A DNA stretch of 64,000 bases from Portulaca oleracea (lineage: Eukaryota > Streptophyta > Magnoliopsida > Caryophyllales > Portulacaceae). A model generated the notes under the pieces. It searched no databases, was not told where the DNA came from, and saw only the letters and a list, made by a program, of their open reading frames with translations. Below, piece after piece: positions 24,134-34,913 of the stretch. The stretch covers positions 31,013,802-31,077,801 of the forward strand of contig CM055871.1 in the NCBI GenBank assembly GCA_029582165.1, in the 5' to 3' direction. The translations under genes were made by a program, and so were the position numbers. Position 1 is the first letter of the stretch; each line of letters opens with the position of its first letter.

Positions 24134-26589
24134 CCCTTAGTCATCAACAATACCTAATTGGGCCTTAAAACTTCACCGAATTAACCCATGGTTTGCTAAT
24201 TTACCTATAATCCTTTAGGAGATAATCCTCAACATCAACCTAACTTAAATTAGCTTAGAAAACTCATCCCAACTATCTTGACAATACCACAAAGGCTACA
24301 AACTTATAAGAACTCCATAAAAGACCCAATTTACAAATTTTAGGCTAAAAAGGCAATAAAAATTATGGCGAAACTTGTTCGGACTGCCTGCTTCGGGCTC
24401 GTAACTCATACTCCCGATATCGGATGACCACGAATCATACCTTTCGGAAAGCTTGCAACGTGGCCTAAAACTTTCATGTTCACCATAAAAACTAAAGAGG
24501 TCTCCAAAGGCACGAAAAATAGCCCTCAATATACTGACTCAGAATTCGTATATAAAATTATACCTTCACGGTTTTGGTCTTAACTCGGGCTATACATGTC
24601 GGAATTTAGAAATTCCAAAGCCTATAGTTAGCTAACACTTTGGGCTATCATATGGAGTAGAAATCTGGGCAAAAACCCCACTTTTATACCACTATAAATT
24701 TTCAGAACCGAAACAGAAACCTTATCTACCGAATTTTTCGGTTTTTAGCTTGATTTTTCACCCTTAATCATATTAAAACACAATCAAATCCCATATAACC
24801 TTAATCCACCATATTTCCAGAATATAAACCTTGATAATTAACTCATCTTAGACCTTAAAAACCACATGCATCCATGGATTAAACCTAAACTTAACATAAA
24901 AGACATATTCTTGAACTCTTGCACCAAAACCTCACTAATTCACCCAAATTAAACATAATAACACTTAATTCATAATCTTAAAACATAAACTCAGCCCTTA
25001 TATACTAAGAATCTCTCAAGAAATTCACATGCATTAACATGTATTCATCATCCACCATGAATTCAACCATAAAACCTCACAAACACTTAGAAATATACAT
25101 GCATACACTTAAAACTTAAACCCTAACTTAACCAATACAATTATATACTTGAATTCATGAATAAAGAGAGTAAAAGGGATGGAATTTACAAAAGAAACAT
25201 AGATAAAACATGGATTTTCAGATTAGGGTTTTAAAAGTTTGAATTGGGGGTTTGAGAGATTACCCTTGGGGTTAAAAATTGATGAAAACACAAGAGAGGA
25301 GGAAGGAGGGTGGCGGCGGCGACGTGCTCCGGCGGCCGGAAATGGGCGGCGGCTGCTGGTGGTTCACGGCAGAAACAGGGACAGCAGGGGGGTGAAGGAG
25401 TGTAGAGAGAGAAAAGGTTTGGGTGTGTTTGAATTGGAATGATAAAATGAACCTTCTAACACTAATGACATAATATATACTCCCTTCACTTAATTAAACA
25501 CTAATATAACTTAACAAATCTGAAAATATAATTAAGTAAGCTAAATTATAAAAATACCAGGTTAACAAAATTAGCTTGTACTAATTAAAATTAATCGGTA
25601 ATAATTTGATTGAAATAAAATAGGACTTAAACATAGAAAATCCAAGTAAATGAAACATAAATATTACTTGTACCTCAATAAAATAAACATAATCCCAATA
25701 AAATAAATTAAGGTTTGGACAATAAAATATAAACATTAAGAAGTAAAATAATTAAACTCTCTCCGGTTAAAGAAATAACGTAAACGGTAAAACTCGATAT
25801 AAATCACTTTAACGAGTAAATAGAGTAACTTAAAGGTTTATAAACCCGTAACTTGATATTCTTTGCCATCTCCTGCACGAGACTTGACACCGATAAAATA
25901 AATAATTAGAAGTAAACGCGAAAAATTTATACGCAATTTAAGTAATTACTATGGTTAGTACGTAAATAATCATGATTTTGGGGCGGGTTGTTACACTGAC
26001 GCTAGCTCGGAACGTGGCTTTCAACGTCAAAGATCAGAAAACGACAAAAGACCTGCTCGAGGCCTTGCAAAACACATATGAGAAACCTTCGGCGGTGAAC
26101 AAGGTATATGTGTTACGTCGTTTGTTTGAATTTAAGATGCATGGGTCTGGTGATATGCATGATAGTATGAATGAGTTGAATATAATACTATCAAAATTAA
26201 CCTCTGTGGGATTTAAGTTCGACGATGAGTTGAATGCTAATATACTATTGGCTACCCTACCTAAGTCTTGGGAAAATTTCGTGACTTCTGTAACTTCTTC
26301 AACTAAGAAGGATAAGAAACTGAAGTTTGGGGAAATTAGAGACTTGGTCCTGAATGAAAGTATTCGCAGGAAAGATTCCGATGTGTCTGAGTCTTCGGGG
26401 GATGCTTTGACTGTCAGGGGTAGGAGGAATAGTGGGAGTTCGGTGGTCGATCAAAATCTAGAGGTTGAAACATGGAGCAAGTGTTGTGTTGGGCTGTGGT
26501 GATAGAGGTCATTTTCGTAGGGATTGTCCCAAACCTAAGAAGAGCGACCATAATGATCGGGACTCAGATATTCTGTTGAGGATTTTGGT

Positions 26590-27268
26590 GATGCCCTAAC
26601 TGTTAGTGTTGACAAGTCAGAAAGGGGTTGGGTGATAGATTCGGGTGCTTCGTTTCACTCTTCGTCTAGCAAGGAGGCCTTTAGCAATTTTGTGAGTGGG
26701 AGGTTTGGCAGGGTTAGGCTTGCAAACGGTCACAACCTAAAGGTGCTAGGAAGAGGTGATGTGAACATTAAAACTTCTAAGGGTGGAACTTGGAGGTTGA
26801 AGAATGTTCGGTATGTCCCGGGTCTGACCAAGAACCTTGTATCTGTGAGTCAACTGGATGAGGAGGGGTTCACGAGATTTGAAGATGGTCATGGAGGGTA
26901 ACGAAATGATCTCTGATAATTACAAATGGCGAGGAAAGAGGAAGCTATATTCTGTCATTGATAACTCTAACATGCCAGTTCATGCTCGTCAAAGGCGTGT
27001 TAGCTTCTCTGATGAGAGAAGGGTACCAGAAACGAGGAGGTTTCCGGTCGAGGCTACGGGAACGGATGGTCAGCCGAGGAACGCATCTAACCTGCACGAG
27101 AATGCGACAAGTTCAACACGAGGTAAAATCCCAATCCAAAATTCCCCTAAGTTGTTGACGATGATGCGTATGTCGAAGTTGCAGGGGCGTGATCAGTTCA
27201 AGTGGGAGCCTGTTGCTAAAAGAGGAGTTGATGGGAGGTCAACTGGGACCTCTGTTGATCTTTGCTGA
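26590..27268 (+). pseudogene. Copia pol fragment: protease, then a truncated tail
   Basis: After the zinc knuckle the frame holds the aspartic protease motif WVIDSGASFH (about 26623-26655), followed by ANGHNLKVLGRGDV and NVRYVPGLTKNLVSVSQLD, the standard copia protease/GAG_pre-integrase lead-in. Instead of integrase and reverse transcriptase, it jumps after about 26960 to a basic, low-complexity tail (26960-27268, with HARQRRVSFSDE) reminiscent of the linker region late in copia pol, and then to the polypurine tract. About 3 kb of pol is therefore missing, and a frameshift near 26878 splits the remainder. The element would need enzymes from a related autonomous copia. Confidence 0.65.
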
Positions 27269-27372
27269 ACAAGATTGAGATGGATGCACTAAAGGATTCA
27301 AGGAGGTGTTGAAGTGGTGATTAATGATAATCGACGAAGGCTGCGTTTACAATTGGTCTCCAAGTGGGAGAT

Positions 27373-27873
27373 TGTTGGGTTGAATGTGGAGACCAATTTT
27401 GGGTTGGTCTCTGTCTCTTGGGGAGCAAGGTAGAAGAGTTTGAGTGGGAATCAGATTGTTGATTTGTTCCACTTCTTTCTTGTAATTCCTTTGCTGTAGG
27501 GACTCTATTAATCCTAAAATTGTGTCAGCCTTGTACTATAAATAGAGCCTAGGTGCTAGGTTTATTTATGTATAGCAATTGAGAGTGTTTCATCTTATAC
27601 CACAAGAGATTGACCTGTAATCTCTGTGTTCCTGAGGAGTTGTGTGAGGCTCATCTGTGAGTGTTGAGTTCTCAGGTTGTAACTCTAGGGAGGTTGTGAG
27701 AGATTGTGGAGGTCTGGGAATCTCTGAAACACTATTGTAATCCTCTGATAGTGCATCGTTCGTGGTTTTTTCCCGGTTTGGGTTTTTCCACGTTAATTCT
27801 TTGTGTCGAATCTTTATTTATTTTTCGCCTTTATTATTGTTTGTCTACTAACTACGCCCTGAGAATCCTAACA
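27373..27873 (+). repeat. Copia 3' LTR
   Basis: 501 bp, identical in length to the 5' LTR with seven substitutions. TATAAATAG lies at about 27537. Confidence 0.9.
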
Positions 27874-27878
27874 GTTAT

Positions 27879-29080
27879 GGAATGGAACTCCAAACCTTTG
27901 GATATGAAGTTTCCTTACTTGATGTTTGGTTGGAGATTTTGGGAATGGAATTCTATACTTTTGGGAATCAAGTTCCCCCCATTTTGGGGCAACTTGATAC
28001 CTCTCATCTTTGGAGGGTTTCAACTCTCAGGAATCAACATTAATTAAAAAAAATTATAGTTTAATTTTTTTCCAATATTCCTTGGATTGGCTGATAACAA
28101 AGAAGGCTAGAGATAGGACTCAGCAGTGAGCACCATCGCTGCAGTCAGAGAAGAGGTCGTCGTCGTTGCCTGCAACGGAGAAGATGCCGGAAACCGCCGC
28201 GCCGTCGATATAGGCTTTCTGCTCTGGATATACATGTACGAGGTCGAAAACAACCAATCCAGTCTCAGGAGGAGAAAGCATTCACCGGCAACGGAGAAGG
28301 TCGTCGGCAGCCGGAAACCATCAATTTGGGGATTTCCAATCTGGAGATTAGGTCAAGTTGTCGGATACCTTTCACTCGGATTTTTCGATCTGGACAGGGA
28401 GGATGGGATGACGAATCAGATGCCGGAAAAGTAGCCATGGAATTCGATTTTGAGATCCGATAGATGCTTTTCAATGTGGGTTTTTCAATTGGGACTTTTG
28501 GTGTTCTACAATCTTGACTTCGATTTTGATATTCCAGAGCCAATACCTCCTCATAAAGCCTCAAGCTGGCTTCAATTGATTGGGCCACACCCTTCTCCAC
28601 CTACTTATCAAACTTCACAGGATCAAACTCCTCCAACCTACACAATTAATCGCCAAATTTCTCACATCACATATATCAACTAATTTCACAATAATCTTTT
28701 TTAATAAATTATCACTTAGATGTCTGAAAGAATGCAGCAAAATAAGAATTAGAGCAGACAATTAAGGTTACAAGATTGTACTATGAGGAATTGACGAATG
28801 GTTAGCCATGACCTGTGAATCCAGTTTTGAAGAGATAAAAGGAGGGTAAAGGAAGGATGAGGTGGATAGAAAATGAAAATGGTTACTGTATTAGGTAAAA
28901 AGAAATATGAGTAGGAAAAAGAAAAACAATGTATATTTGTTTTTAAAAAAATATATAAAAGATTATTTCATTCCTTAATTGAACCAAACACACAATATGA
29001 TGAATGGAGTTCCATTCCCTTCTCTGTAGGTATCAGATTTCATTCCATTCCATTCCTAAGTTGTTGAACCAAACACACTC
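27879..29080. other. Right part of the Harbinger-like element, with gene-like stretch
   Basis: About 28110-28600 is markedly less AT-rich than its surroundings and carries overlapping frames on both strands (28126-28434 plus; 28265-28600 minus, 111 codons including SIEASLRLYEEVLALEYQ). The composition suggests a former 5' exon, either transposon-derived or captured. No domain is recognised, so no CDS is called. Confidence 0.35.
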
Positions 29081-29083
29081 TTA

Positions 29084-30481
29084 GTTTACATGTTTCCTAT
29101 ATTTCGAGGGGAGCAGTGGAAGATTAATAACGGGAGACATTGATGCCACCATTCCTCCTTTTTCATATGGTCTTGCCTCCCTCCTTTTTAGTGCTTTCAA
29201 AATAAAAACCTCCCTTAATAAACTAACACAAGCAAACATCTTATCTTCGATTGTTAGTCTTGATCTACTTGCCTCCCACTTTTAAGTTCCTTCAGAAAAA
29301 TCATTAAACAAAACAACATTTCCAACAATTAGCGTTTCAGCTAGCTAGCAAACATACATATCATCTACTAAATGAGCAATTCATCACATACAACCCATAC
29401 ACAAAGAACTGAACACATGACAACCCTGGATTACATTGTGTACAACGTTGGACTACAACTTTGAACCCACTTATTCTATTGGTTGCACCTCCCATTCTTG
29501 CACGAAATATCCCACATTAATTTACACAACATACAAATCAAAATTACGAACTCATTTAGGCAATGACAATCAAAACCATAACGAAAAACATTGTTTGAAT
29601 TTGAACACCTACAAACAGATTTGAACACCAACAAACAAATTTCTCACCTGTACATTAAACCTCCCATGCCATTCACATTCTTTACCATTTTTGCAATGTG
29701 AGCTTCAAGGTTTCTTCTTCTTCTTCTTTCCTCTCCCTCCTTGCCTATAATCTCTAACTCTTCTTCTTCAAATTTGAAGGATTTGAAAGATTTGTGGCAA
29801 TTTGATAATTCGAGCAACTCATATAAAAATAAAAAAAATTAAAATCTTACTAGGCATAACAACTCAACAGTCATAGTTCCACCTTTTATTACAAATTGGG
29901 ACTTCATTGTCCATCCCATTATTCACCATCAAAATGTCTTTTGAGCCGTTCTTCACAGTCAATAGCCCTAATAATTAATAAGTGGGGAATGTTGGGCTCT
30001 CATTTGTAAACAGTTGACAATGACATACAAGAAGCCCAAACATAACAATCAATCTCAATTTCATAACGGGCCTTGGGCCATGATATGAGGTTAGCTAGCC
30101 TGTTCCCAAATGAGGGATCTGTTGATATGAATCATTATGATATTATTATCAGTCACATCACTTTCACATACTACAAAACCTCACCAAAGGTCCAAAACCT
30201 ACCTCCACTTTCGTCTCTCACTCTCTCTCTAGTCCCCTCCAACTTTTTCCCTTCTTCCTCTTCCACAAGCCAGCACTCAGCACCCTAACTGGATAAGAAC
30301 TAAGAACTCATTCAAGCAGCCCACCGCTGAAGTAAGCTTCTCTATCTCTTTCTTCTTCGATTACTACCTCCGTTTTTCTAGGTAATTATACCCTCAACAT
30401 ATCACTTGAAATTATCTAATTTTTCACTTCAGTCAGAGTCATGAGTAAAGCTCTGGTATAAAGTTCTATAGGGGAGTAATT
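29084..30481. other. Upstream region of the PPR gene
   Basis: No gene recognised up to about 30150. From 30195 the sequence becomes CT-rich (CTCTCTCTC, then TCTTTCTTCTTC), as in plant 5' leaders, and this probably contains the PPR promoter and 5' UTR. A potential leader intron (GTAAGCTTC near 30331 or GTAATTATACC near 30381) cannot be confirmed. Confidence 0.35.
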
Positions 30482-32275
30482 ATGGATGCAATGATGTGTT
30501 CTAAGCAAACCCACGAAGGGTTTTGCTCATTTCATTGCGTAAAAGGGGGTGCTGTAAGGAATAATGCTTCAAGAGGTAGAGTTAGCACTAGGGTTCCTGC
30601 CAATTTTTGCTCAGATAGGGTTTTTCCGAGGGAATTGGAGTCTGGGAAACAAAGGGACAACTGGGTTTGTGCTGCAATTTCTAAGCATGAACCTTTTGCC
30701 GTTAATGGTAGGGCTTCTCACCATGAGAGGAACACCAATGGTAATAACCCATTTTCGGCCTCTGTCCATCCCAGCTATGATGAATTTGAGAGCAATAATC
30801 ATCTTCGCCGTTTGATTAAGAACGGGGAGCTTGATGAAGGGTTTAAGTTCCTTGAAAGTATGGTTTATCGCGGTGATATCCCTGATATCATTCCTTGTAC
30901 TAGTTTGATTCGCGGGTTTTGTAGGTTTGGTAAGACTAGGAAAGCTACCAGAGTTTTAGAAATTCTGGAGGAATCCGGGGCTGTCCCTGATGTCATTACT
31001 TATAATGTTCTGATTAGTGGGTATTGCAAATCCGGGGAGATTGATAATGCTCTTAGGCTTCTTGATAGGATGAGTGTCGCCCCGGATGTTGTGACCTACA
31101 ACACGATTTTGCGTTGTTTGTGCGATAGTGGGAAATTGAAGCAGGCAATGGAGGTCCTTGATAGGCAGTTGCAAAAGGAGTGTTTCCCGGATGTTATCAC
31201 CTACACGATTTTGATTGAAGCGACTTGTAAGGATAGCGGGGTTGAGCAGGCAATGATGCTCCTCGATGAAATGAGGAGCAAGGGTTGCAAGCCGGATGTG
31301 GTTACTTATAATGTTCTTATAAATGGGATTTGCAATGAAGGGAGATTAGATGATGCGATTGAGTTTTTGAATAGCATGCCGTCCTTTGGATGCCATCCGA
31401 ATGTGATTACTCACAATATCATCTTAAGAAGCATGTGTAGCACTGGGAGGTGGATGGATGCTGAGAAGTTGTTGTCTGATATGCTCAGAAAGGGCTGTGC
31501 ACCTAGTGTTGTTACCTTCAATATACTGATCAATTTCTTGTGTAGGAAGGGTTTATTGGGTCGAGCGATTGATATGTTGGAAAAGATGCCAAAATACGGG
31601 TGTACTCCAAACTCGCTGAGTTACAACCCATTGCTCCATGCCTTTTGCAAAGAAAAGAAGATGGAAAGAGCCATTGAATACTTAGGCATAATGGTTTCTC
31701 GGGGGTGTTATCCTGATATTGTTACATACAACACTTTGCTTACAGCTTTATGCAAAGACGGGAAAGTTGCTGTTGCAATGGAAATACTAAACCAATTAAG
31801 CAGCAAGGGTTGCTCCCCGGTTTTGATAACTTACAACACTGTCATTGATGGCCTGTCAAAGGCGGGGAAGACAGAAGAAGCCATAAAACTGTTAGATGAG
31901 ATGCGAGGAAAAGGTCTTCAACCTGACATAATAACTTACTCTTCTTTAGTAGCAGGGCTTAGTAGAGAAGGGAGAATTGATGAAGCAATTAAGTTTTTCC
32001 ATGAGATAGAAGGATCAGGCATCAGGCCAAATGCCAATATCTATAACTCGATCATGCTGGGACTCTGCAAGGCCCGAGACACTGCCCGTGCCATAGACTT
32101 CTTGGTTTATATGGTATCGAGAGGCTGCAAACCGACTGAAGCTACATACACCATCCTCATCGAAGGCATTGCCTATGAAGGCCTGACTAAGGAGGCTTTG
32201 GAACTGCTCAACGAGCTTTGTGCTCGAGGATTTGTCAAGAAGAGTTCAGCAGAACAGGTTGCAGTCAAGATGTAG
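30482..32275 (+). CDS. P-class pentatricopeptide repeat protein (At1g09900-like)
   Basis: Intronless 597-codon gene. Residues 1 to about 100 lack repeats, are rich in S, R and N, and could include an organelle transit peptide. From about residue 104 a degenerate repeat is followed by about 13 tandem 35-residue PPR motifs to residue 585, most marked by the D(V/I)(V/I)TYN(V/T)LI start and the GCxP end. Examples are DVITYNVLISGYCKSGEID and DIVTYNTLLTALCKDGK. Uniform 35-residue spacing and absence of L/S motifs, E/E+ or DYW tails place it in the P class, whose members bind specific single-stranded RNAs in chloroplasts or mitochondria for processing, stability or translation. Length and layout match the At1g09900-like proteins (about 600 aa). 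The ATG at 30482 is the first in frame, after a CT-rich leader. The RNA target cannot be read here; the function is inferred from the family. Confidence 0.93.
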   Translation: MDAMMCSKQTHEGFCSFHCVKGGAVRNNASRGRVSTRVPANFCSDRVFPRELESGKQRDNWVCAAISKHEPFAVNGRASHHERNTNGNNPFSASVHPSYDEFESNNHLRRLIKNGELDEGFKFLESMVYRGDIPDIIPCTSLIRGFCRFGKTRKATRVLEILEESGAVPDVITYNVLISGYCKSGEIDNALRLLDRMSVAPDVVTYNTILRCLCDSGKLKQAMEVLDRQLQKECFPDVITYTILIEATCKDSGVEQAMMLLDEMRSKGCKPDVVTYNVLINGICNEGRLDDAIEFLNSMPSFGCHPNVITHNIILRSMCSTGRWMDAEKLLSDMLRKGCAPSVVTFNILINFLCRKGLLGRAIDMLEKMPKYGCTPNSLSYNPLLHAFCKEKKMERAIEYLGIMVSRGCYPDIVTYNTLLTALCKDGKVAVAMEILNQLSSKGCSPVLITYNTVIDGLSKAGKTEEAIKLLDEMRGKGLQPDIITYSSLVAGLSREGRIDEAIKFFHEIEGSGIRPNANIYNSIMLGLCKARDTARAIDFLVYMVSRGCKPTEATYTILIEGIAYEGLTKEALELLNELCARGFVKKSSAEQVAVKM

Positions 32276-33139
32276 GTTGATGGAAGCAAGTTATGCCTAT
32301 TGCTAGCCAAAACTTGCCTCGAACAAGAACTTTCACACCCCCTCCCCAAAAACAAAAGAAAGGATCAATTACATATTCCTTCTTATTCTGCTGCTCATAA
32401 GTCATAATTAGTGATGTGGGGATTCAATTTTGTTAGTGGATTTGAATCCTAATAGACTGTTCTATGTTGGCATGTCCTGTAAGCTTCTGCATATTGTTTG
32501 GAGGAAAGTCATTTTGAAGTTTACTGTTTCTTGATCCAAGTTGTTAATACTTGTAGTATAAGTTCGTTTCACTGACTGTTATCAGTCTGACGAAGAGTGA
32601 AGAGGTTTCAATTCCTTCCAAGTGCATAATATCTCTAAGTTTAGCAAAAGTGGAAATTTAGGCACAACCATGGATAGCCATTGAAAGAGACGAATCCAAC
32701 AAGAACACTGCCACTAAATATAGAGATTCTTTGTGCCACTTTGGTTGTAGAGATTCAAGAACAAAAGATGGACTTAGCAAGCACTCTTCATCGCGGTTTC
32801 CAGCCGGAGAGGTTTGAGCCTAGCTTGCACGAAGAAATCGAACATGTTGGAGTAGAGGCAAGGCTTGACGATTGAACGGTGATAAGGAGAGAGGATAGAA
32901 AACTAAATATAGAGGAATGAACATAATTGGGTACCTGGTTGAATTTTGTGCACATAATATCAGATCTAGCTAGCATTGAATCCTAAATTCTCATGCCCAT
33001 GGTATCAAATCTAGCTAGCACTAAAAATCCTAAATTCTAAATCTAGCACCGAATTCAGTTGAAACTGGATCCAATACAAAATTCACTTGATACAGGATTC
33101 TCAATTAGATACTCAATTGGGGAAAAAAAAGAAGCCATC
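32276..33139. other. 3' flank of the PPR gene, no other gene recognised
   Basis: Presumed 3' UTR followed by AT-rich DNA. About 32935-33070 has short repeats of ATCTAGCTAGCA and CCTAAATTCT. No plant polyadenylation site can be fixed by eye. Confidence 0.35.
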
Positions 33140-33142
33140 TAA

Positions 33143-33384
33143 GGGAGTGTTTGGTAGGAACTCCAGGGAAATTTTTTCTGGGGAAAAATTCCCATGGGAA
33201 GTTTTCCATGGGAAAAATTTCCCTTAACCCCCCTAAGGGAAAATTTTCGATAGGAAAATGAAGAAAATGGTGGACCTATCATGAAAATTTTCCCAAAGTC
33301 AACCCGCATTCAAACATTGGGAAAATAAGTCAACCCGGAAAAATTGACCATTTCCCCGGGATTATTGACCAACCAAACGCACCC
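33143..33384. mobile_element. PIF/Harbinger MITE, 242 bp
   Basis: The left end GGGAGTGTTTGGTAGG and right end CCAACCAAACGCACCC are imperfect inverted repeats, with TAA on both sides (33140-33142 and 33385-33387). Its interior is rich in GGGAAAATTT-type palindromic phrases. Its right-hand third is repeated downstream in the tandem array. Confidence 0.7.
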
Positions 33385-33420
33385 TAAGTTTTTTTTTGAA
33401 AAAATAACTACATTAAAAAC

Positions 33421-34303
33421 TTGTTTTCCCTCCTTTTCCCGAAGTCAACCCGCATCCAAACATGGGGAAAATAAGTCAATCCGGAAAAATTGACCATTTC
33501 CCCGGGATTATTGACCAACCAAACGCACCCTAAGTTTTTTTTGAAAAAATAACTACATTAAAAACTTGTTTTCCCTCCTTTTTTTTTTATGCGACTTTTA
33601 GGAGTAGGATGAGGAGGAACCAATATTACAAAAAGTTGTGGGATGGTTAGTAAAAAACTTAAACATCGTTAACTAAAATCAACATTTGATGTTTCATTCA
33701 ATATTACATTAAAAACTTGTTTTCCCTCCTTTTCCCGAAGTCAACCCGCATCCAAACATGGGGAAAATAAGTCAATCCGGAAAAATTGACCATTTCCCCG
33801 GGATTATTGACCAACCAAACGCACCCTAAGTTTTTTTGAAAAATAACTACATTAAAAACTTGTTTTCCCTCCTTTTTTTTTTATGCGACTTTTAGGAGTA
33901 GGATGAGGAGGAACCAATATTACAAAAAGTTGTGGGATGGTTAGTAAAAAACTTAAACATCGTTAACTAAAATCAACATTTGATGTTTCATTCAATATTA
34001 CATTAAAAACTTGTTTTCCCTCCTTTTCCCGAAGTCAACCCGCATCCAAACATGGGGAAAATAAGTCAATCCGGAAAAATTGACCATTTCCCCGGGATTA
34101 TTGACCAACCAAACGCACCCTAAGTTTTTTTTGAAAAAATAACTACATTAAAAACTTGTTTTCCCTCCTTTTTTTTTTATGCGACTTTTAGGAGTAGGAT
34201 GAGGAGGAACCAATATTACAAAAAGTTGTGGGATGGTTAGTAAAAAACTTAAACATCGTTAACTAAAATCAACATTTGATGTTTCATTCAATATTACATG
34301 TAC
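33421..34303. repeat. 295 bp tandem array, three units
   Basis: Units start near 33421, 33717 and 34011 (each TTGTTTTCCCTCC) and are almost identical. Each unit joins about 100 bp from the right end of the adjacent Harbinger MITE (CAACCCGCATCCAAACAT to CCAAACGCACCC) to a non-MITE stretch with TATGCGACTTTTAGGAGTAGG. A further partial copy of the MITE-end portion lies at 33290-33420. Confidence 0.9.
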
Positions 34304-34479
34304 AATAAGAAAAATATATAATTAGGGGCATTAGGACTTGTTCTTTAGATTACTTGCAAACCTTCACCTTGCTAACCAACTTATATTCATCTACACCAAC
34401 CTGTTGTCACTTGTACCCTTTCACACTTACTTTCACTTTTAACCAACCTAAAAATTAAATTCTGTTAATAAATATTATC

Positions 34480-34850
34480 ATGTATAAATAGTCTTGTCCA
34501 TATTTCCTATTTTTGTAACTTTTATTAATATTTTTAAATAATTATATATATTTATCAATTATAATAGTATAATATTTATTAGTTAGGTCAAAAAAAAAAT
34601 AATAGTCTAATTTTATCAATCATAGTAAAAAAATACACATTTTATGCATGGTTTTATATTTATGAAATAAATATCAATAAATAATTATTTTTAAATTGTT
34701 TATAAGTTGTAGCAACCCTCAAAGTAATGAAACATAACTTTATAATGATTTAAATACATTTACATTGAACTTTATTAGTGATGTAGGTGAAATGTAAGAT
34801 GGTTAACGTCAAGATTTTTATCATTTTGCTTAAATTTATTGACCAACTTT
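34480..34850. repeat. Dispersed repeat, related to 40590-40960
   Basis: Shares long stretches with 40590-40960, including CCCTCAAAGTAATGAAACAT and GGTTTTATATTTATGAAA-like phrases, in direct orientation. Both copies have roughly inverted ends (CTTGC...AACC against GGTTAA...CAAG), so this is a non-coding DNA transposon family. Confidence 0.55.
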
Positions 34851-34913
34851 AAAGTTGTGACGGTAATTTGGTTTCATCTATATAATTACGTTAATCAACT
34901 ATAGAAAATTGGA

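Larger units (their letters stand above)
22497..25995 (-). mobile_element. Gypsy-type solo LTR, 3.5 kb, nested in copia gag
   Basis: Starts TGTAACGCCCCAACC and ends GGGCGGGTTGTTACA, flanked on both sides by CTGAC (22492-22496 and 25996-26000), a 5 bp duplication. There is no internal retroviral coding region, so this is a single LTR left by LTR-LTR recombination. Read on the minus strand it ends GGGGCGTTACA, like the gypsy LTR at 54727-58505, and has a CT-rich leader with AAACCCTAA-like motifs, so orientation is minus. The length suits Tekay/Del chromoviruses (inference). It holds a 20 bp x 5 tandem repeat and an unexplained 74-codon frame. Confidence 0.8.
22312..26502 (+). pseudogene. Copia gag, interrupted by a solo LTR
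   Basis: The N-terminal part (22312-22496) has the copia gag start, with IPEFDGKDYAWW followed by a stretch predicted to bind the capsid fold. The rest continues from 26001: LEALQNTYEKPS, LRRLFEFKMHG and LLATLPKSWENF are typical UBN2/gag_pre motifs. The insert plus one target duplication is 3504 bp, a multiple of three, so the frame is in phase on both sides and gag was open before the insertion. Near 26495 a frameshift separates it from a CCHC knuckle (GCGDRGHFRRDC, about 26500-26535). The product would be the capsid/nucleocapsid protein packaging element RNA. Confidence 0.75.
21759..27873 (+). mobile_element. Ty1/copia LTR element, non-autonomous, with nested solo LTR
   Basis: Two 501 bp direct LTRs (21759-22259 and 27373-27873) begin TGTTGGG and end CCTAACA. 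The 5 bp target duplication GTTAT lies at 21754-21758 and 27874-27878. A primer site complementary to initiator Met tRNA (TGGTATCAGAGC, 22262-22273) follows the left LTR, and a purine-rich CAAGTGGGAGAT precedes the right LTR. By eye the LTRs differ at 7 positions (about 98.6% identity), so insertion is fairly recent. Inside are gag and a protease piece, but no integrase, reverse transcriptase or RNase H core. About 3.5 kb of its length is a nested solo LTR. Confidence 0.9.
21736..29080. mobile_element. PIF/Harbinger-like element, split by a copia insertion
   Basis: The left end GGGCCTATTTGGTTC and right end GAACCAAACACACTC are imperfect inverted repeats. TTA flanks both sides (21733-21735 and 29081-29083), the Harbinger duplication. 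The copia element occupies 21759-27873, so the host element itself is about 1.2 kb, nearly all to the right (27879-29080). The right arm has repeated ATGGAATGGAACTCC-like phrases near both ends. No DDE transposase or Myb-like frame is visible, so it is non-autonomous. Confidence 0.65.

Noticed and set aside
32681..32875. 64-codon frame downstream of the PPR gene
   Set aside because: No domain, no leader, and overlapping open frame on the other strand; likely chance.
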